A stretch of 64,000 bases of DNA. It comes from Aquimarina mytili. GTDB lineage: Bacteria > Bacteroidota > Bacteroidia > Flavobacteriales > Flavobacteriaceae. The notes beneath the pieces are model-generated. The model saw only the letters and a list, made by a program, of their open reading frames with translations. It was not told the origin of the DNA and searched no databases. This document shows, one piece after another, positions 54,424 to 62,007 of this stretch. Position 1 is the stretch's first letter. Each line of letters opens with the position of its first letter. The stretch spans positions 248,001-312,000 of the forward strand of contig NZ_JAERQJ010000003.1 of NCBI RefSeq assembly GCF_016735115.1. Reading direction: 5' to 3'. The position numbers and the translations under genes are program-made.

Positions 54424-54615
54424 TTATAATTCCTCCACTCCAAACGCCTTAAACACCATCCGTACCTCATAAGGATAAAGCAATTGCCTTCTTCCAGTAT
54501 CCAATCCTTCAATTTCTTTTAATTTTAATCGAAGGGTTTCTCGACTTATACCAAAATGTAAAGCCAGTTCTGCTTTGCTCCAAAATCTCATTTCCACGTT
54601 ATTCTTTTGGTCCAT
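54424..54615 (-). CDS. Small HTH regulator divergent from the structural block
   Basis: The 63-residue protein is nearly all helix-turn-helix (FWSKAELALHFGISRETLRL) with a short tail (LYPYEVRMVFKAFGVEEL). It is oriented away from the long plus-strand block beginning at 54789. An inverted repeat (TTCAGGAA...TTCCTGAA) lies between them. A role controlling the block is inferred from this position. Confidence 0.7.
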   Translation of the reverse strand: MDQKNNVEMRFWSKAELALHFGISRETLRLKLKEIEGLDTGRRQLLYPYEVRMVFKAFGVEEL

Positions 54616-54632
54616 TTAAGTTCTTTTTGAGC

Positions 54633-54676
54633 TTCAGGAACCAAAAGTCTACTTATACAATAAACAAATTCCTGAA
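54633..54676. promoter_or_regulatory. Inverted repeat between the HTH gene and the structural block
   Basis: TTCAGGAA (54633-54640) and TTCCTGAA (54669-54676) are exact complements 28 bp apart. They lie in the divergent intergenic region, upstream of the small HTH gene and of the structural block. They could be two operator half-sites or a binding pair for the adjacent regulator. Confidence 0.4.
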
Positions 54677-54788
54677 ACACTACTAAACTAACTTAATTCC
54701 AACAAAAAACCAGAGCTAAAACAGGCTTATACAATCTCATTTGCACACTGATTTCGAACCATATTTCTTTGATGTAAAACAAAGAATT

Positions 54789-55250
54789 ATGTTCAAGTGG
54801 ATCGCCGGTGGATTGGCCGCTTTTTTTTCGATTCGATACTTGTCCCGATTACAACGGGCCAGTACCAATATTACCTCTCGTATACGGGTGCGTATCCATA
54901 AGATCAATCTTACGGGGATCGAACTGAAAGCAGAAGTACAATTACAAAACCCCAATCCGGTATCCCTGAATATTCAACATCCATTTATAAAAATTTTATT
55001 TAAAGATAAACTGTTGGGTAGTTCCACGGTTGAAAACACAATCATTCAGCTTGAAGAGAATAGCCAAAAGAATTTTGATGTAAACATTCAGTCTGCAGGA
55101 TGGCTAACGCTGATTCAGATTTTAGGAACGAAAGTGGTAAGCGATATCCGATCTGGAGCCCCTATTCAATTAAAGATTCAAACTCAGGTAACAACGAGGG
55201 TCAATGGACTGCCATATGAAAAAATGGATAACATCATACTACAACTCTAA
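54789..55250 (+). CDS. LEA14-like (water-stress-hypersensitivity fold) membrane-anchored protein
   Basis: The protein is 153 residues from ATG 54789; the longer frame begins with TTG at 54741. It starts with a weak membrane helix (MFKWIAGGLAAFFSIRYL). A LEA type 2 domain follows with VRIHKINLTGIELKAEVQLQ and NPNPVSLNIQH, where the NPNP turn is the family hallmark, and ends in strands. The domain is known in stress and envelope proteins. Here it is the first gene of the block and overlaps the next ATG by 1 bp. Confidence 0.7.
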   Translation: MFKWIAGGLAAFFSIRYLSRLQRASTNITSRIRVRIHKINLTGIELKAEVQLQNPNPVSLNIQHPFIKILFKDKLLGSSTVENTIIQLEENSQKNFDVNIQSAGWLTLIQILGTKVVSDIRSGAPIQLKIQTQVTTRVNGLPYEKMDNIILQL

Positions 55251-56167
55251 TGCAGGCACAAGCAAAACGACATATCGGTCCTGGAGATCAGTTTTCTCAT
55301 TTAATACCCAAAAGTATCAGTAGGGATACTATAGTGGTTGGTAGCGGAAAAGCCCAGTTAAAAGACACCCTAAACTTAATGAAGCAAATCATTAAAGAAA
55401 CCAAGGGAGATACTGTAAAACTTGCCTCAAAACTAAAAGGTCATAATGTAGTTGAGACCTGTATGAATATCTGGCAGTTTGTCTATGATCATATTCAATA
55501 TACCATGGATAAAACAGGGATAGAACAAGTACGCAGGCCATCCCGTACCTGGGCAGATCGAAAAAACGGGGTTGATTGCGATTGCTATACGGTTTTTATA
55601 GGCAGTATCCTTTCTAACTTAGACATTCCTTTTAAAATGAGAATTACCAAGTACGGAGGTAAACAACACTTTCAACACGTGTACCCTATTGTACCTATAC
55701 AAGGGGGACATATTACAATTGATTGTGTGACGGACAAGTTTAACCATGAAGTCCCATATTCCGAAAAGAAGGATATCAGTATCAACGGTACCGCAGAAAT
55801 AAAAGACATATCCGGACTCAGTGGAGTGGATATGGCTGATATCAGTTTGGATGCTATAGTACAGCAGCGTATTCCATTACTGGAGATTATTCCAGGTACA
55901 ACAATCATGCAGTGTAGCTTGCCCAAACCCATACATATAAAACCAAAAAGTAAAGCTATAAAATCTGGAACCATCCTATCCCCTTTTCGATTTGAGGATA
56001 GTCCCAATACAGAAACTATGGGAATCAAAAAGGATTTGAATTTACTCAATTACCTGATCATATCCGTGATATCAGTTTCTGCAGGAATTGGGGTATTAAA
56101 GCTATTGACAAAAAAAGCTCAGGGAGCCAAACAACTAAAAAATAAATCGGGTCAACGCCCTAAATAA
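55250..56167 (+). CDS. Transglutaminase-fold protein with C-terminal membrane helix
   Basis: A 305-residue protein. The transglutaminase/papain-like core covers about 65-165: triad C112 (GVDCDCYTVFIGSIL), H143 (QHFQHVYPIVPIQ) and D158 (GGHITIDCVTDKF), so it looks catalytically intact. Residues about 262-283 form a membrane helix (NYLIISVISVSAGIGVLKLL), followed by a basic tail. It could process or crosslink particle proteins or cut peptidoglycan peptides. It has no signal peptide, so it would be a tail-anchored membrane protein. It starts on the stop of the LEA-like gene. Confidence 0.75.
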   Translation: MQAQAKRHIGPGDQFSHLIPKSISRDTIVVGSGKAQLKDTLNLMKQIIKETKGDTVKLASKLKGHNVVETCMNIWQFVYDHIQYTMDKTGIEQVRRPSRTWADRKNGVDCDCYTVFIGSILSNLDIPFKMRITKYGGKQHFQHVYPIVPIQGGHITIDCVTDKFNHEVPYSEKKDISINGTAEIKDISGLSGVDMADISLDAIVQQRIPLLEIIPGTTIMQCSLPKPIHIKPKSKAIKSGTILSPFRFEDSPNTETMGIKKDLNLLNYLIISVISVSAGIGVLKLLTKKAQGAKQLKNKSGQRPK

Positions 56168-56174
56168 GAAACGT

Positions 56175-57458
56175 ATGGAATTACACAGACTAGATGGAAT
56201 TGATGGCGAAGGGATAGATCATATGGATATTACAGAAACCTTTACCTCACAGGAATCTGATATGCTACTAAATGGCATCCATGATGCCGATATTGCTTAT
56301 GAGATATTAGATGAGGATGGCAATGTGATCCTTTATGCCGATGCAGAAGAAAATATTTATGTTATTGATGGACTTGGAGGCTTTTTTAAAAAGATTGGAC
56401 GGGGGTTAAAGAAGTTTACCCGTAAAGTAGGTAAATATGTTGTTAAGCCAGTGGTAAGAACCTTCAATCGTTTTTTAAATCCTGCCACCATCTTGCTTCG
56501 TAATGGGTTTTTACTAGCTATGAAGTCCGATATGATGAAGGTTGCCCGTAGACTCCGGTATGGGTATCTCAGTCCTGCGCAAGCTAAGAAAATGGGGCTT
56601 GATATGCGCAAGTATGGAAAGCTTCGAAAAGCGGTGGAAAAAGCAGAAAAAATTTATCGTGTTGCCGGAGGTAGAGGTAGAAACCTTCGAAAAGCGATTC
56701 TTACCGGAAAAGGGAATAAAGATCGGAAGGTACCACTAAGTGGATTTAGTTTAGGAAGTATAGATGGAGGACCTACAATCTATAACGATCCATTTGAAAA
56801 GTTCGTAATAGAATCTGATCTGGATACTTTTGAAGCGTTCTTAAACAACGAGGTTGAAGTTGATGGATTGGGTGCTGTGGCTACTGGAACCGCAGTAGCT
56901 GCTGCCAGTGGTGCCGTAGCGAGTGTGGCTACGGTACTTAGTAAGATCGGAAACATCTTTGGAAAAGCCAATAAGGTTGTGAGTCAAGTAAGCCAGGTAA
57001 AGCAGCAGGCGCAAAATCTGTTTCAAAAACCCAGGAGACTTCCTCCAAGACCCTTACCTCGTCCACTTCCTCGCCCAATACCAAGAACGACAATACGGCC
57101 TACCCGGATAATGAGAGGGCCTGCTCGAAGAGTGATTACAGCAAACAAACCACTTCCAGCTAAAACCAATGCAGCAATAGACGATAAGCAAAGCTGGATC
57201 GAACGAAACAAAACCCCATTACTTATAGGAGCTGGAGTTCTGGTTGCCGGAAGTGCTATTGCCATTGCCGTAAAATCGAATACAAAGAAATCAGCAAAAC
57301 CCGTTTCTGGGGTTCCACAAAAAAATACCAAGCAAAGAAAACCAAAAAATAAAGGTAGAGATGCTTTAGGTAGGTTTACTAAAGGACATACCCTAAAAAA
57401 GAAAAAAACCAGAAAGCGAAAGACCACAAAGAAATTGATCCCTAAGGCTTTGTTGTAA
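56175..57458 (+). CDS. Basic membrane-associated protein of the structural block
   Basis: A 427-residue protein of unusual composition. It has an acidic N-terminus (1-66) and an amphipathic basic stretch (GGFFKKIGRGLKKFTRKVGK). A helical Arg/Lys-rich part follows, then an Ala/Gly/Val hydrophobic stretch (about 236-262) and a Pro/Arg-rich linker with PRPLPRPLPRPIPRTTIRPT. After a membrane helix (PLLIGAGVLVAGSAIAIAVK) comes a very basic tail (KKKKTRKRKTTKK). No enzyme family is recognised. The basic tail and membrane helix suit a protein bridging membrane and nucleic acid. Confidence 0.7.
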   Translation: MELHRLDGIDGEGIDHMDITETFTSQESDMLLNGIHDADIAYEILDEDGNVILYADAEENIYVIDGLGGFFKKIGRGLKKFTRKVGKYVVKPVVRTFNRFLNPATILLRNGFLLAMKSDMMKVARRLRYGYLSPAQAKKMGLDMRKYGKLRKAVEKAEKIYRVAGGRGRNLRKAILTGKGNKDRKVPLSGFSLGSIDGGPTIYNDPFEKFVIESDLDTFEAFLNNEVEVDGLGAVATGTAVAAASGAVASVATVLSKIGNIFGKANKVVSQVSQVKQQAQNLFQKPRRLPPRPLPRPLPRPIPRTTIRPTRIMRGPARRVITANKPLPAKTNAAIDDKQSWIERNKTPLLIGAGVLVAGSAIAIAVKSNTKKSAKPVSGVPQKNTKQRKPKNKGRDALGRFTKGHTLKKKKTRKRKTTKKLIPKALL

Positions 57459-57540
57459 GCAAAAAATGAGTTGAATCAAAAATTGAAATAGCAAGTAGAG
57501 ATTTCCGCTTTTGCGGAAAACTATAAAAAGAAGTTTTATC

Positions 57541-58140
57541 ATGAAAACAAAAACAAACGCAAAAGATAGTCTCCTGGAAGTAGGGAAACATTTAAGTACA
57601 GGAGTTTTAGGTATGGTAGCTGGTTCTGCCGTAGGAAGGTACTCCCTCGCCCTTGGTGCGCTGACCATATTCGGGGGAGCTTACTACGGTAAAGATTGGG
57701 TTACTTCAGCAGGCGTCGGAATGGCATTCTCCAATGGATTTGGAGGGAAACCAAAAACGACTAATGGTATCGATGGCATACAAGATAACCTGGAAGAAGC
57801 CAAAGATCGTGCTGTAAACTCACTTAAGGCCATTGGTAAAAAACTGTACCTGGATAAAATCTCACCTTCTATGGCTCAAAAACTCTCTTTGGGGAATCTG
57901 GAAGATCGCCCCCTGGTATTTATGGGGTCTGATATGGTGGATGAAGGTGACTTTGATACCGATGAAATTGATGATGTTATCAGACGTATTGGAGCTGGAG
58001 AACCTGTTCCTACCGCAGATATACAGGAAGATTTTACCGAAGGAATTGATGGGGATATCGGAACTACAGAATTTGGAAATTTTGATATGACCGAATTAGA
58101 CGGAGCTGAAGATATCACAGAACTCAATGCTGTAGCATAG
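57541..58140 (+). CDS. Small membrane protein with acidic C-terminal tail
   Basis: The protein is 199 residues from ATG 57541 (MKTKTNAKDSLLEVGKHLST); a longer frame opens at 57511. Residues about 15-65 hold two Gly/Ala-rich membrane-like segments (GVLGMVAGSAVGRYSLALGA, LTIFGGAYYGKDWVTSAGVG). The rest is soluble and ends in a strongly acidic tail (DEGDFDTDEIDDVIRRIGAG and on). No family is recognised. It has the opposite charge to its upstream neighbour, so the two may interact. Confidence 0.7.
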   Translation: MKTKTNAKDSLLEVGKHLSTGVLGMVAGSAVGRYSLALGALTIFGGAYYGKDWVTSAGVGMAFSNGFGGKPKTTNGIDGIQDNLEEAKDRAVNSLKAIGKKLYLDKISPSMAQKLSLGNLEDRPLVFMGSDMVDEGDFDTDEIDDVIRRIGAGEPVPTADIQEDFTEGIDGDIGTTEFGNFDMTELDGAEDITELNAVA

Positions 58141-58184
58141 TTACTAGATTATAATCAACATAAATAATAACATTTAAAAAAAAC

Positions 58185-58817
58185 ATGAATAGTATGAAAA
58201 AAAGCTCAAGAGCACAATTCTTAGAAATTGTCAACGCCCATATCTCACTAAGGGATCAGGCAAAAAAGTATGATCCGGCTATGGTTAAAGTAGCCATGGA
58301 TATCAAAGAAGGAAGGTTACAGCTGGCAGATGCTGCCTATTATTCCATCAAATTCGCAGGCAACCGAGCCAATATTGATATGTTCGAAACCCAGGATGCT
58401 AAAGAGATTGGAATTACCAATGTCACCCAATCCAAATTACAAAAAGACCGATTGTTTTTATGCAATCGTATCATCCTGTTAGCTGCTGAGATTGAAGGTG
58501 ATCTTCCTGATAGTGATTCACAGCTTAAAAAAACAATTAAACAAACCAACTTTGATAGTATCAAGAAGGTGGCAGGATTACAAAATGGGGTGTTCTCTTT
58601 GGTGGCCAATAAGAAAACAATTATCGATGAGCGCCCTATGCAGGAGTTTGTGACCGATAACAATCTGATGACGAATCTAGGAACCTACTACCTGGAGAGT
58701 CCGCGCTTTATTCGAGATGATGAGGAGTTTGAATTCAATATTGAATTGGGTGATGATGCCCCGAATAAAACCCTGGTTAAAGTAGTCCTGGCAGGAACGG
58801 TAACGATTCCGGCATAA
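58185..58817 (+). CDS. Candidate major structural protein of the block
   Basis: A 210-residue soluble protein. The N-terminal 100 residues are helical (LQLADAAYYSIKFAGNRANI). The C-terminal half is predicted strands: LVANKKTIIDERPMQEFVTD, a long loop, YLESPRFIRDDEEFEFNIEL, and terminal LVKVVLAGTVTIPA. The ending with alternating strands and a final ...TVTIPA is what one sees in beta-sandwich coat or fiber proteins. It has no signal peptide or membrane helix and opens a set of short beta-rich genes. Coat function is a hypothesis; no sequence family was recognised. Confidence 0.65.
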   Translation: MNSMKKSSRAQFLEIVNAHISLRDQAKKYDPAMVKVAMDIKEGRLQLADAAYYSIKFAGNRANIDMFETQDAKEIGITNVTQSKLQKDRLFLCNRIILLAAEIEGDLPDSDSQLKKTIKQTNFDSIKKVAGLQNGVFSLVANKKTIIDERPMQEFVTDNNLMTNLGTYYLESPRFIRDDEEFEFNIELGDDAPNKTLVKVVLAGTVTIPA

Positions 58818-58828
58818 ACCATCTGATT

Positions 58829-59221
58829 ATGGAGAAAAACACCAAAGAAACCCGAGTCACTTTTTCTTTTACGGTTAGTGAAGCCAATAAGTTGATCACT
58901 ATTGATAACCTAGAGCTGCCTAAGCATACTAAAATGGTAAAAGGACTCCAGATGATCTCAGATTATCCGGATAGGTTGTATTACCAGGGAAGCCAACGTA
59001 TTGAAATTGGTGGAGAAGAACTCTTCCCTGATGGCTTTGATAGCAAGATATTGATGTCATCTCTTAGTGTAGCACCAAAGGAACGCTTTTTTGAGCTAGG
59101 AGATGTCTTACCTGGAGATCTGTCTGTTAAGGTTCGATATCAGGATAAGAATCACAGTAATGCTGATTTTGATGAAGGGTATAAAGTAAGCCTTATAATA
59201 CTCATAGAGGAAGGCCTCTAA
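58829..59221 (+). CDS. Small beta-rich protein, possible coat/spike component
   Basis: A 130-residue soluble protein, nearly all predicted strands (ETRVTFSFTVSEANKLITID, QRIEIGGEELFPDGFDSKIL, LSVKVRYQDKNHSNADFDEG, ending VSLIILIEEGL). It is 11 bp after the candidate coat gene. The topology is suggestive of a single jelly-roll or Ig-like sandwich. No family is recognised. Confidence 0.62.
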   Translation: MEKNTKETRVTFSFTVSEANKLITIDNLELPKHTKMVKGLQMISDYPDRLYYQGSQRIEIGGEELFPDGFDSKILMSSLSVAPKERFFELGDVLPGDLSVKVRYQDKNHSNADFDEGYKVSLIILIEEGL

Positions 59222-59242
59222 GAGGCATTTAAAAATGAAAAT

Positions 59243-59782
59243 ATGAAGTGTAGGATTCAGTTAGGCAATAAAGAGGATAGTAAAGGTGTTATAGTTCGCA
59301 GGAAGTTTGTGCCTATACAATTTAAAATCACTAGGGAAAATCAATTTGTAAACGCATCGGCCAAACTTCCTTTTACTACCAATAAAGTGATTGGGGTGCT
59401 AACCACCAAACAGGTAAATACTTGCAACAAAGCTCCCTTCACTTCAAGATATTATACAGGGATTACCGATAATCAAATAGAAGATGCTTCCTTTTTGGAA
59501 AGTAACCCAGGAGAAGTGTATACAGGCTCCTACCCTCCTGATATTACTTATGGTATTTTCTCCGAATTCAAGTGGTGGTATTTCGCTCATCCTATTCTGG
59601 ATAAAAGGCCTACTATCACATTGAATGGATTTGATCTTTCCATAGATCCGAAAATTGTTTCTGTTAGCGTAGAAGGGCATTGTGATCCACAGGAGTATTA
59701 TCTCTGGAGTGGAATTCTTCCCTTAGAGGGAACCGGGGTATCCATTTCCTTTAGCAATTCAATCCAAAATAACGAATTATGA
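59243..59782 (+). CDS. Beta-rich protein, possible spike or coat component
   Basis: A 179-residue soluble protein with strands throughout (VPIQFKITRENQFVNASAKL, PTITLNGFDLSIDPKIVSVS) and a central aromatic, Pro/Gly-rich loop (SYPPDITYGIFSEFKWWYFA). It overlaps the next gene by ATGA. No family is recognised. The aromatic loop would suit a receptor-contact surface (speculative). Confidence 0.62.
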   Translation: MKCRIQLGNKEDSKGVIVRRKFVPIQFKITRENQFVNASAKLPFTTNKVIGVLTTKQVNTCNKAPFTSRYYTGITDNQIEDASFLESNPGEVYTGSYPPDITYGIFSEFKWWYFAHPILDKRPTITLNGFDLSIDPKIVSVSVEGHCDPQEYYLWSGILPLEGTGVSISFSNSIQNNEL

Positions 59783-60069
59783 TTCTAGGAACTTTAACCC
59801 TTCAGCAAAAAAGAGGGGTTTTTTATAAAGAGATACAGGTGGCATCTGAAGATCGATTTTCTGAAATAGAAAACAAGGAATTAAGAGGAATAGTAACTCC
59901 TTCAGATCATAAGACTACAGAAATCTTTAGGGTCACTCCAGTTGATGAATCTGGGAATTCCGATTATATCAATGCCATCTTTGAAGATGATGGAAAAGTG
60001 AACTATCCTTATGAAGTTACAGTATGGCTCCTTATCGAGTCCGATGCTCAGCCGGTAATGGGCATTTAA
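59779..60069 (+). CDS. Small beta-rich protein, similar in style to the 58829 product
   Basis: A 96-residue soluble, strand-rich protein (MILGTLTLQQKRGVFYKEIQ, ending YEVTVWLLIESDAQPVMGI). The ending resembles that of the 58829 product (YKVSLIILIEEGL), which hints at duplicated folds. It is coupled to the previous gene by a 4-bp overlap. Confidence 0.6.
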   Translation: MILGTLTLQQKRGVFYKEIQVASEDRFSEIENKELRGIVTPSDHKTTEIFRVTPVDESGNSDYINAIFEDDGKVNYPYEVTVWLLIESDAQPVMGI

Positions 60070-60135
60070 AATAGATTATTAATCAGACATCTCAACTCAT
60101 ATGCATGAGTGAGATATCAAAACACGCTATGCGTG

Positions 60136-60471
60136 ATGAGAGAGGAATTTGCAATACAATATGCCGATAGAAGGGCAAAAGAACGAGGGTACGATACGTA
60201 TAGAATAGTCTATAGGGAGTTTGTAATTCCTGCTAAAGGAATGCTCAAATTCCAGGCAAATAATGAGCTCTGGCTGGTTACTCATATTGCATGGGGGCTG
60301 ATTGTAAAATCTGACTATGGTAGGTATGAGAATTGGTTCACTCAGGGAATTGTAGAAAACTCCCATGAGCATGGGGATCATATTGAGATTAGAAATGCTA
60401 AAGATGAACAAGGTATGATTCGTTTTTTACAAGTGATCTTAAAAACTAAAGATGATGGAAGCAAGGCATAA
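60136..60471 (+). CDS. Beta-sandwich-like structural protein
   Basis: The protein is 111 residues from ATG 60136 (MREEFAIQYADRRAKERGYD); the longer frame begins with GTG at 60109. After a helical start it has YREFVIPAKGMLKFQANNEL, WLVTHIAWGLIVKSDYGRYE and GDHIEIRNAKDEQGMIRFLQ, all predicted strands. It looks like a coat or fiber domain of the block. No family is recognised. It overlaps the next gene by 20 bp in a different frame. Confidence 0.62.
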   Translation: MREEFAIQYADRRAKERGYDTYRIVYREFVIPAKGMLKFQANNELWLVTHIAWGLIVKSDYGRYENWFTQGIVENSHEHGDHIEIRNAKDEQGMIRFLQVILKTKDDGSKA

Positions 60472-61288
60472 AAAACCCGGATCTGTACGATTAAACGACA
60501 CACAATATCAGGAAATGGATAAACTTGGCTTTACTAATGAGAGTGCCTATGTGAAATATAAAATGGATCAGGGACAGTCAAAGCTTGAGGTTTTAAAATC
60601 ACCTTCTGATCATACGGTGAGAGCATTGCCAGTGGTCAGTGAAAAAAGACCGCATTCTGGTGCAGTGGAAGATCAGCTCACCATACAGCGATTATCTATT
60701 GAAAACAGAAAGCTTCAGGAGAAACTTGAGGAGATCACTAGGAGCAGCGAAAAAACCTTAAATGGGGTACATCATAAAGTACATTCCATGCTTCAAGAAG
60801 AACTGCAAAAAAGAGATCATGAAGAACTCAAAAAGGCTTTTGCAGCCAGTAAAAAGAAGATGGAACAACTAGAAACAAGCCTTGAAAAATCTAACAAAGA
60901 AACCGAAGCAAAACAGGAAGAGATCGAAGCCCTGGTTAAGAAATTAGGATTTGTAGAATTAGGTAAGGCCTTGCTTCCCGGAGCCATCTCTGGATTAGCC
61001 AAACAATACCCCAAACAAATGCAAGGGATAGCAAGTACTCTGGGAAGCTTAGGTCTCAGTGCAACGGGCACTGTGGAAAATGAAATGAATCAAGATCAGG
61101 ATCATTTATTACAAATTCTAAATTACTTAAGAGAACTATTTACAAAAGAACAATTTGGGCAGGTTATAGAGCTTATGATGCAGGTTGGAGAACAAATTAA
61201 AGACGATACTCACCTCATTCAAAAAATGGCGTACTACATGGATCAAATACAAAACAAAGAGTCACTAAGTGACAAAGCTACAGAGTAG
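60452..61288 (+). CDS. Coiled-coil protein
   Basis: A 278-residue protein. The first 45 residues (KKPGSVRLNDTQYQEMDKLG) resemble a small DNA-binding or ribbon-type start. A long coiled coil spans about 70-165 (IQRLSIENRKLQEKLEEITR, EQLETSLEKSNKETEAKQEE). The C-terminus is helical with a Gly/Leu-rich stretch (GISTLGS-like: LLPGAISGLAKQYPKQMQGI). No family is recognised. It may be a scaffold or an internal structural protein. Confidence 0.65.
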   Translation: MMEARHKKPGSVRLNDTQYQEMDKLGFTNESAYVKYKMDQGQSKLEVLKSPSDHTVRALPVVSEKRPHSGAVEDQLTIQRLSIENRKLQEKLEEITRSSEKTLNGVHHKVHSMLQEELQKRDHEELKKAFAASKKKMEQLETSLEKSNKETEAKQEEIEALVKKLGFVELGKALLPGAISGLAKQYPKQMQGIASTLGSLGLSATGTVENEMNQDQDHLLQILNYLRELFTKEQFGQVIELMMQVGEQIKDDTHLIQKMAYYMDQIQNKESLSDKATE

Positions 61289-61372
61289 CATAGTACACTA
61301 CAGAGCATTTAAATCTCGATTATCGAGTAAACTTTGATTCTTTAAGACTTAGTAACACAGAAACTTTAAAAA

Positions 61373-61549
61373 ATGAACACACAAATCACAATAGGATTAA
61401 AAGTACAAGACAAAACAGAAGCACATCAGGTTAAAAAGGCTTTTGAAACTATGAACAAACATTTTGGCGCAAAAGGGATCATCCGAATGGAACAGTTATT
61501 CCTGAAGGATGCTTTTATCCGAAACCTGGTCAAAATGAAACTGGCATAG
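61373..61549 (+). CDS. Small 58-residue protein
   Basis: A short frame from ATG 61373 to TAG 61549: MNTQITIGLKVQDKTEAHQV, then KKAFETMNKHFGAKGIIRME and QLFLKDAFIRNLVKMKLA. It is helical and basic and lies in the same direction between the coiled-coil gene and the annexin-like gene, 27 bp from the latter. It may be a small DNA-binding or internal protein. Confidence 0.6.
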   Translation: MNTQITIGLKVQDKTEAHQVKKAFETMNKHFGAKGIIRMEQLFLKDAFIRNLVKMKLA

Positions 61550-61575
61550 CCAGAGATTAATTAAAAAAATAAACT

Positions 61576-62004
61576 ATGGCATTACCCGCAGCAACACTTG
61601 CAATGCAAGCGATAAAAAGCAAACCAAAAGTAAAAGTTAGTTCGAAAGTAACTACTGTACTCTTGGCTACTGGATTTGGCCTGGGAGCTTTTTTTGGAGT
61701 GCGGGCTTTGGTGAGGAAGTTTAAACGTAATACCCGGGAACGTCTGGCATTGCGTGAAGGTAATCCGGCAAGTTTTGCCACCCAACTCAAAATGGCTTTT
61801 GAAAATGATAATGCCTTTGGGTGGGGAACCGATGAGGAGATGGTATATCGCACATTAGAGCAAGTACCATCTGCCTCACTGATGCGAAGAGTACTGCGAG
61901 CCTATAAAGATTTATATAATAGTAATCTTTCTGCAGATTTGAAAAACGAACTGTCCACACAGGAATATGCTATCGCCCTGGATATTATCAATTCAAAAAC
62001 ATAA
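61576..62004 (+). CDS. Membrane protein with an annexin-like repeat
   Basis: A 142-residue protein with a membrane helix at about 26-45 (TTVLLATGFGLGAFFGVRAL) and a basic segment. Residues about 68-139 align by eye with one annexin repeat: FATQLKMAFENDNAFGWGTD, EEMVYRTLEQVPSASLMRRV, LRAYKDLYNSNLSADLKNEL. The type II calcium site pattern GxGT (residues 82-85) has an acidic residue about 40 positions later (E125). Annexin repeats bind acidic phospholipids in a calcium-dependent way. A single repeat on a membrane anchor is unusual. The resemblance is by eye only. Confidence 0.6.
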   Translation: MALPAATLAMQAIKSKPKVKVSSKVTTVLLATGFGLGAFFGVRALVRKFKRNTRERLALREGNPASFATQLKMAFENDNAFGWGTDEEMVYRTLEQVPSASLMRRVLRAYKDLYNSNLSADLKNELSTQEYAIALDIINSKT

Positions 62005-62007
62005 ACC

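Noticed and set aside
57023..57668. Minus-strand frames of 134 and 91 codons opposite the 56175-58140 genes
   Set aside because: They arise from the reverse of Pro/Arg/Lys-rich coding sequence; the plus-strand genes are in a continuous operon.
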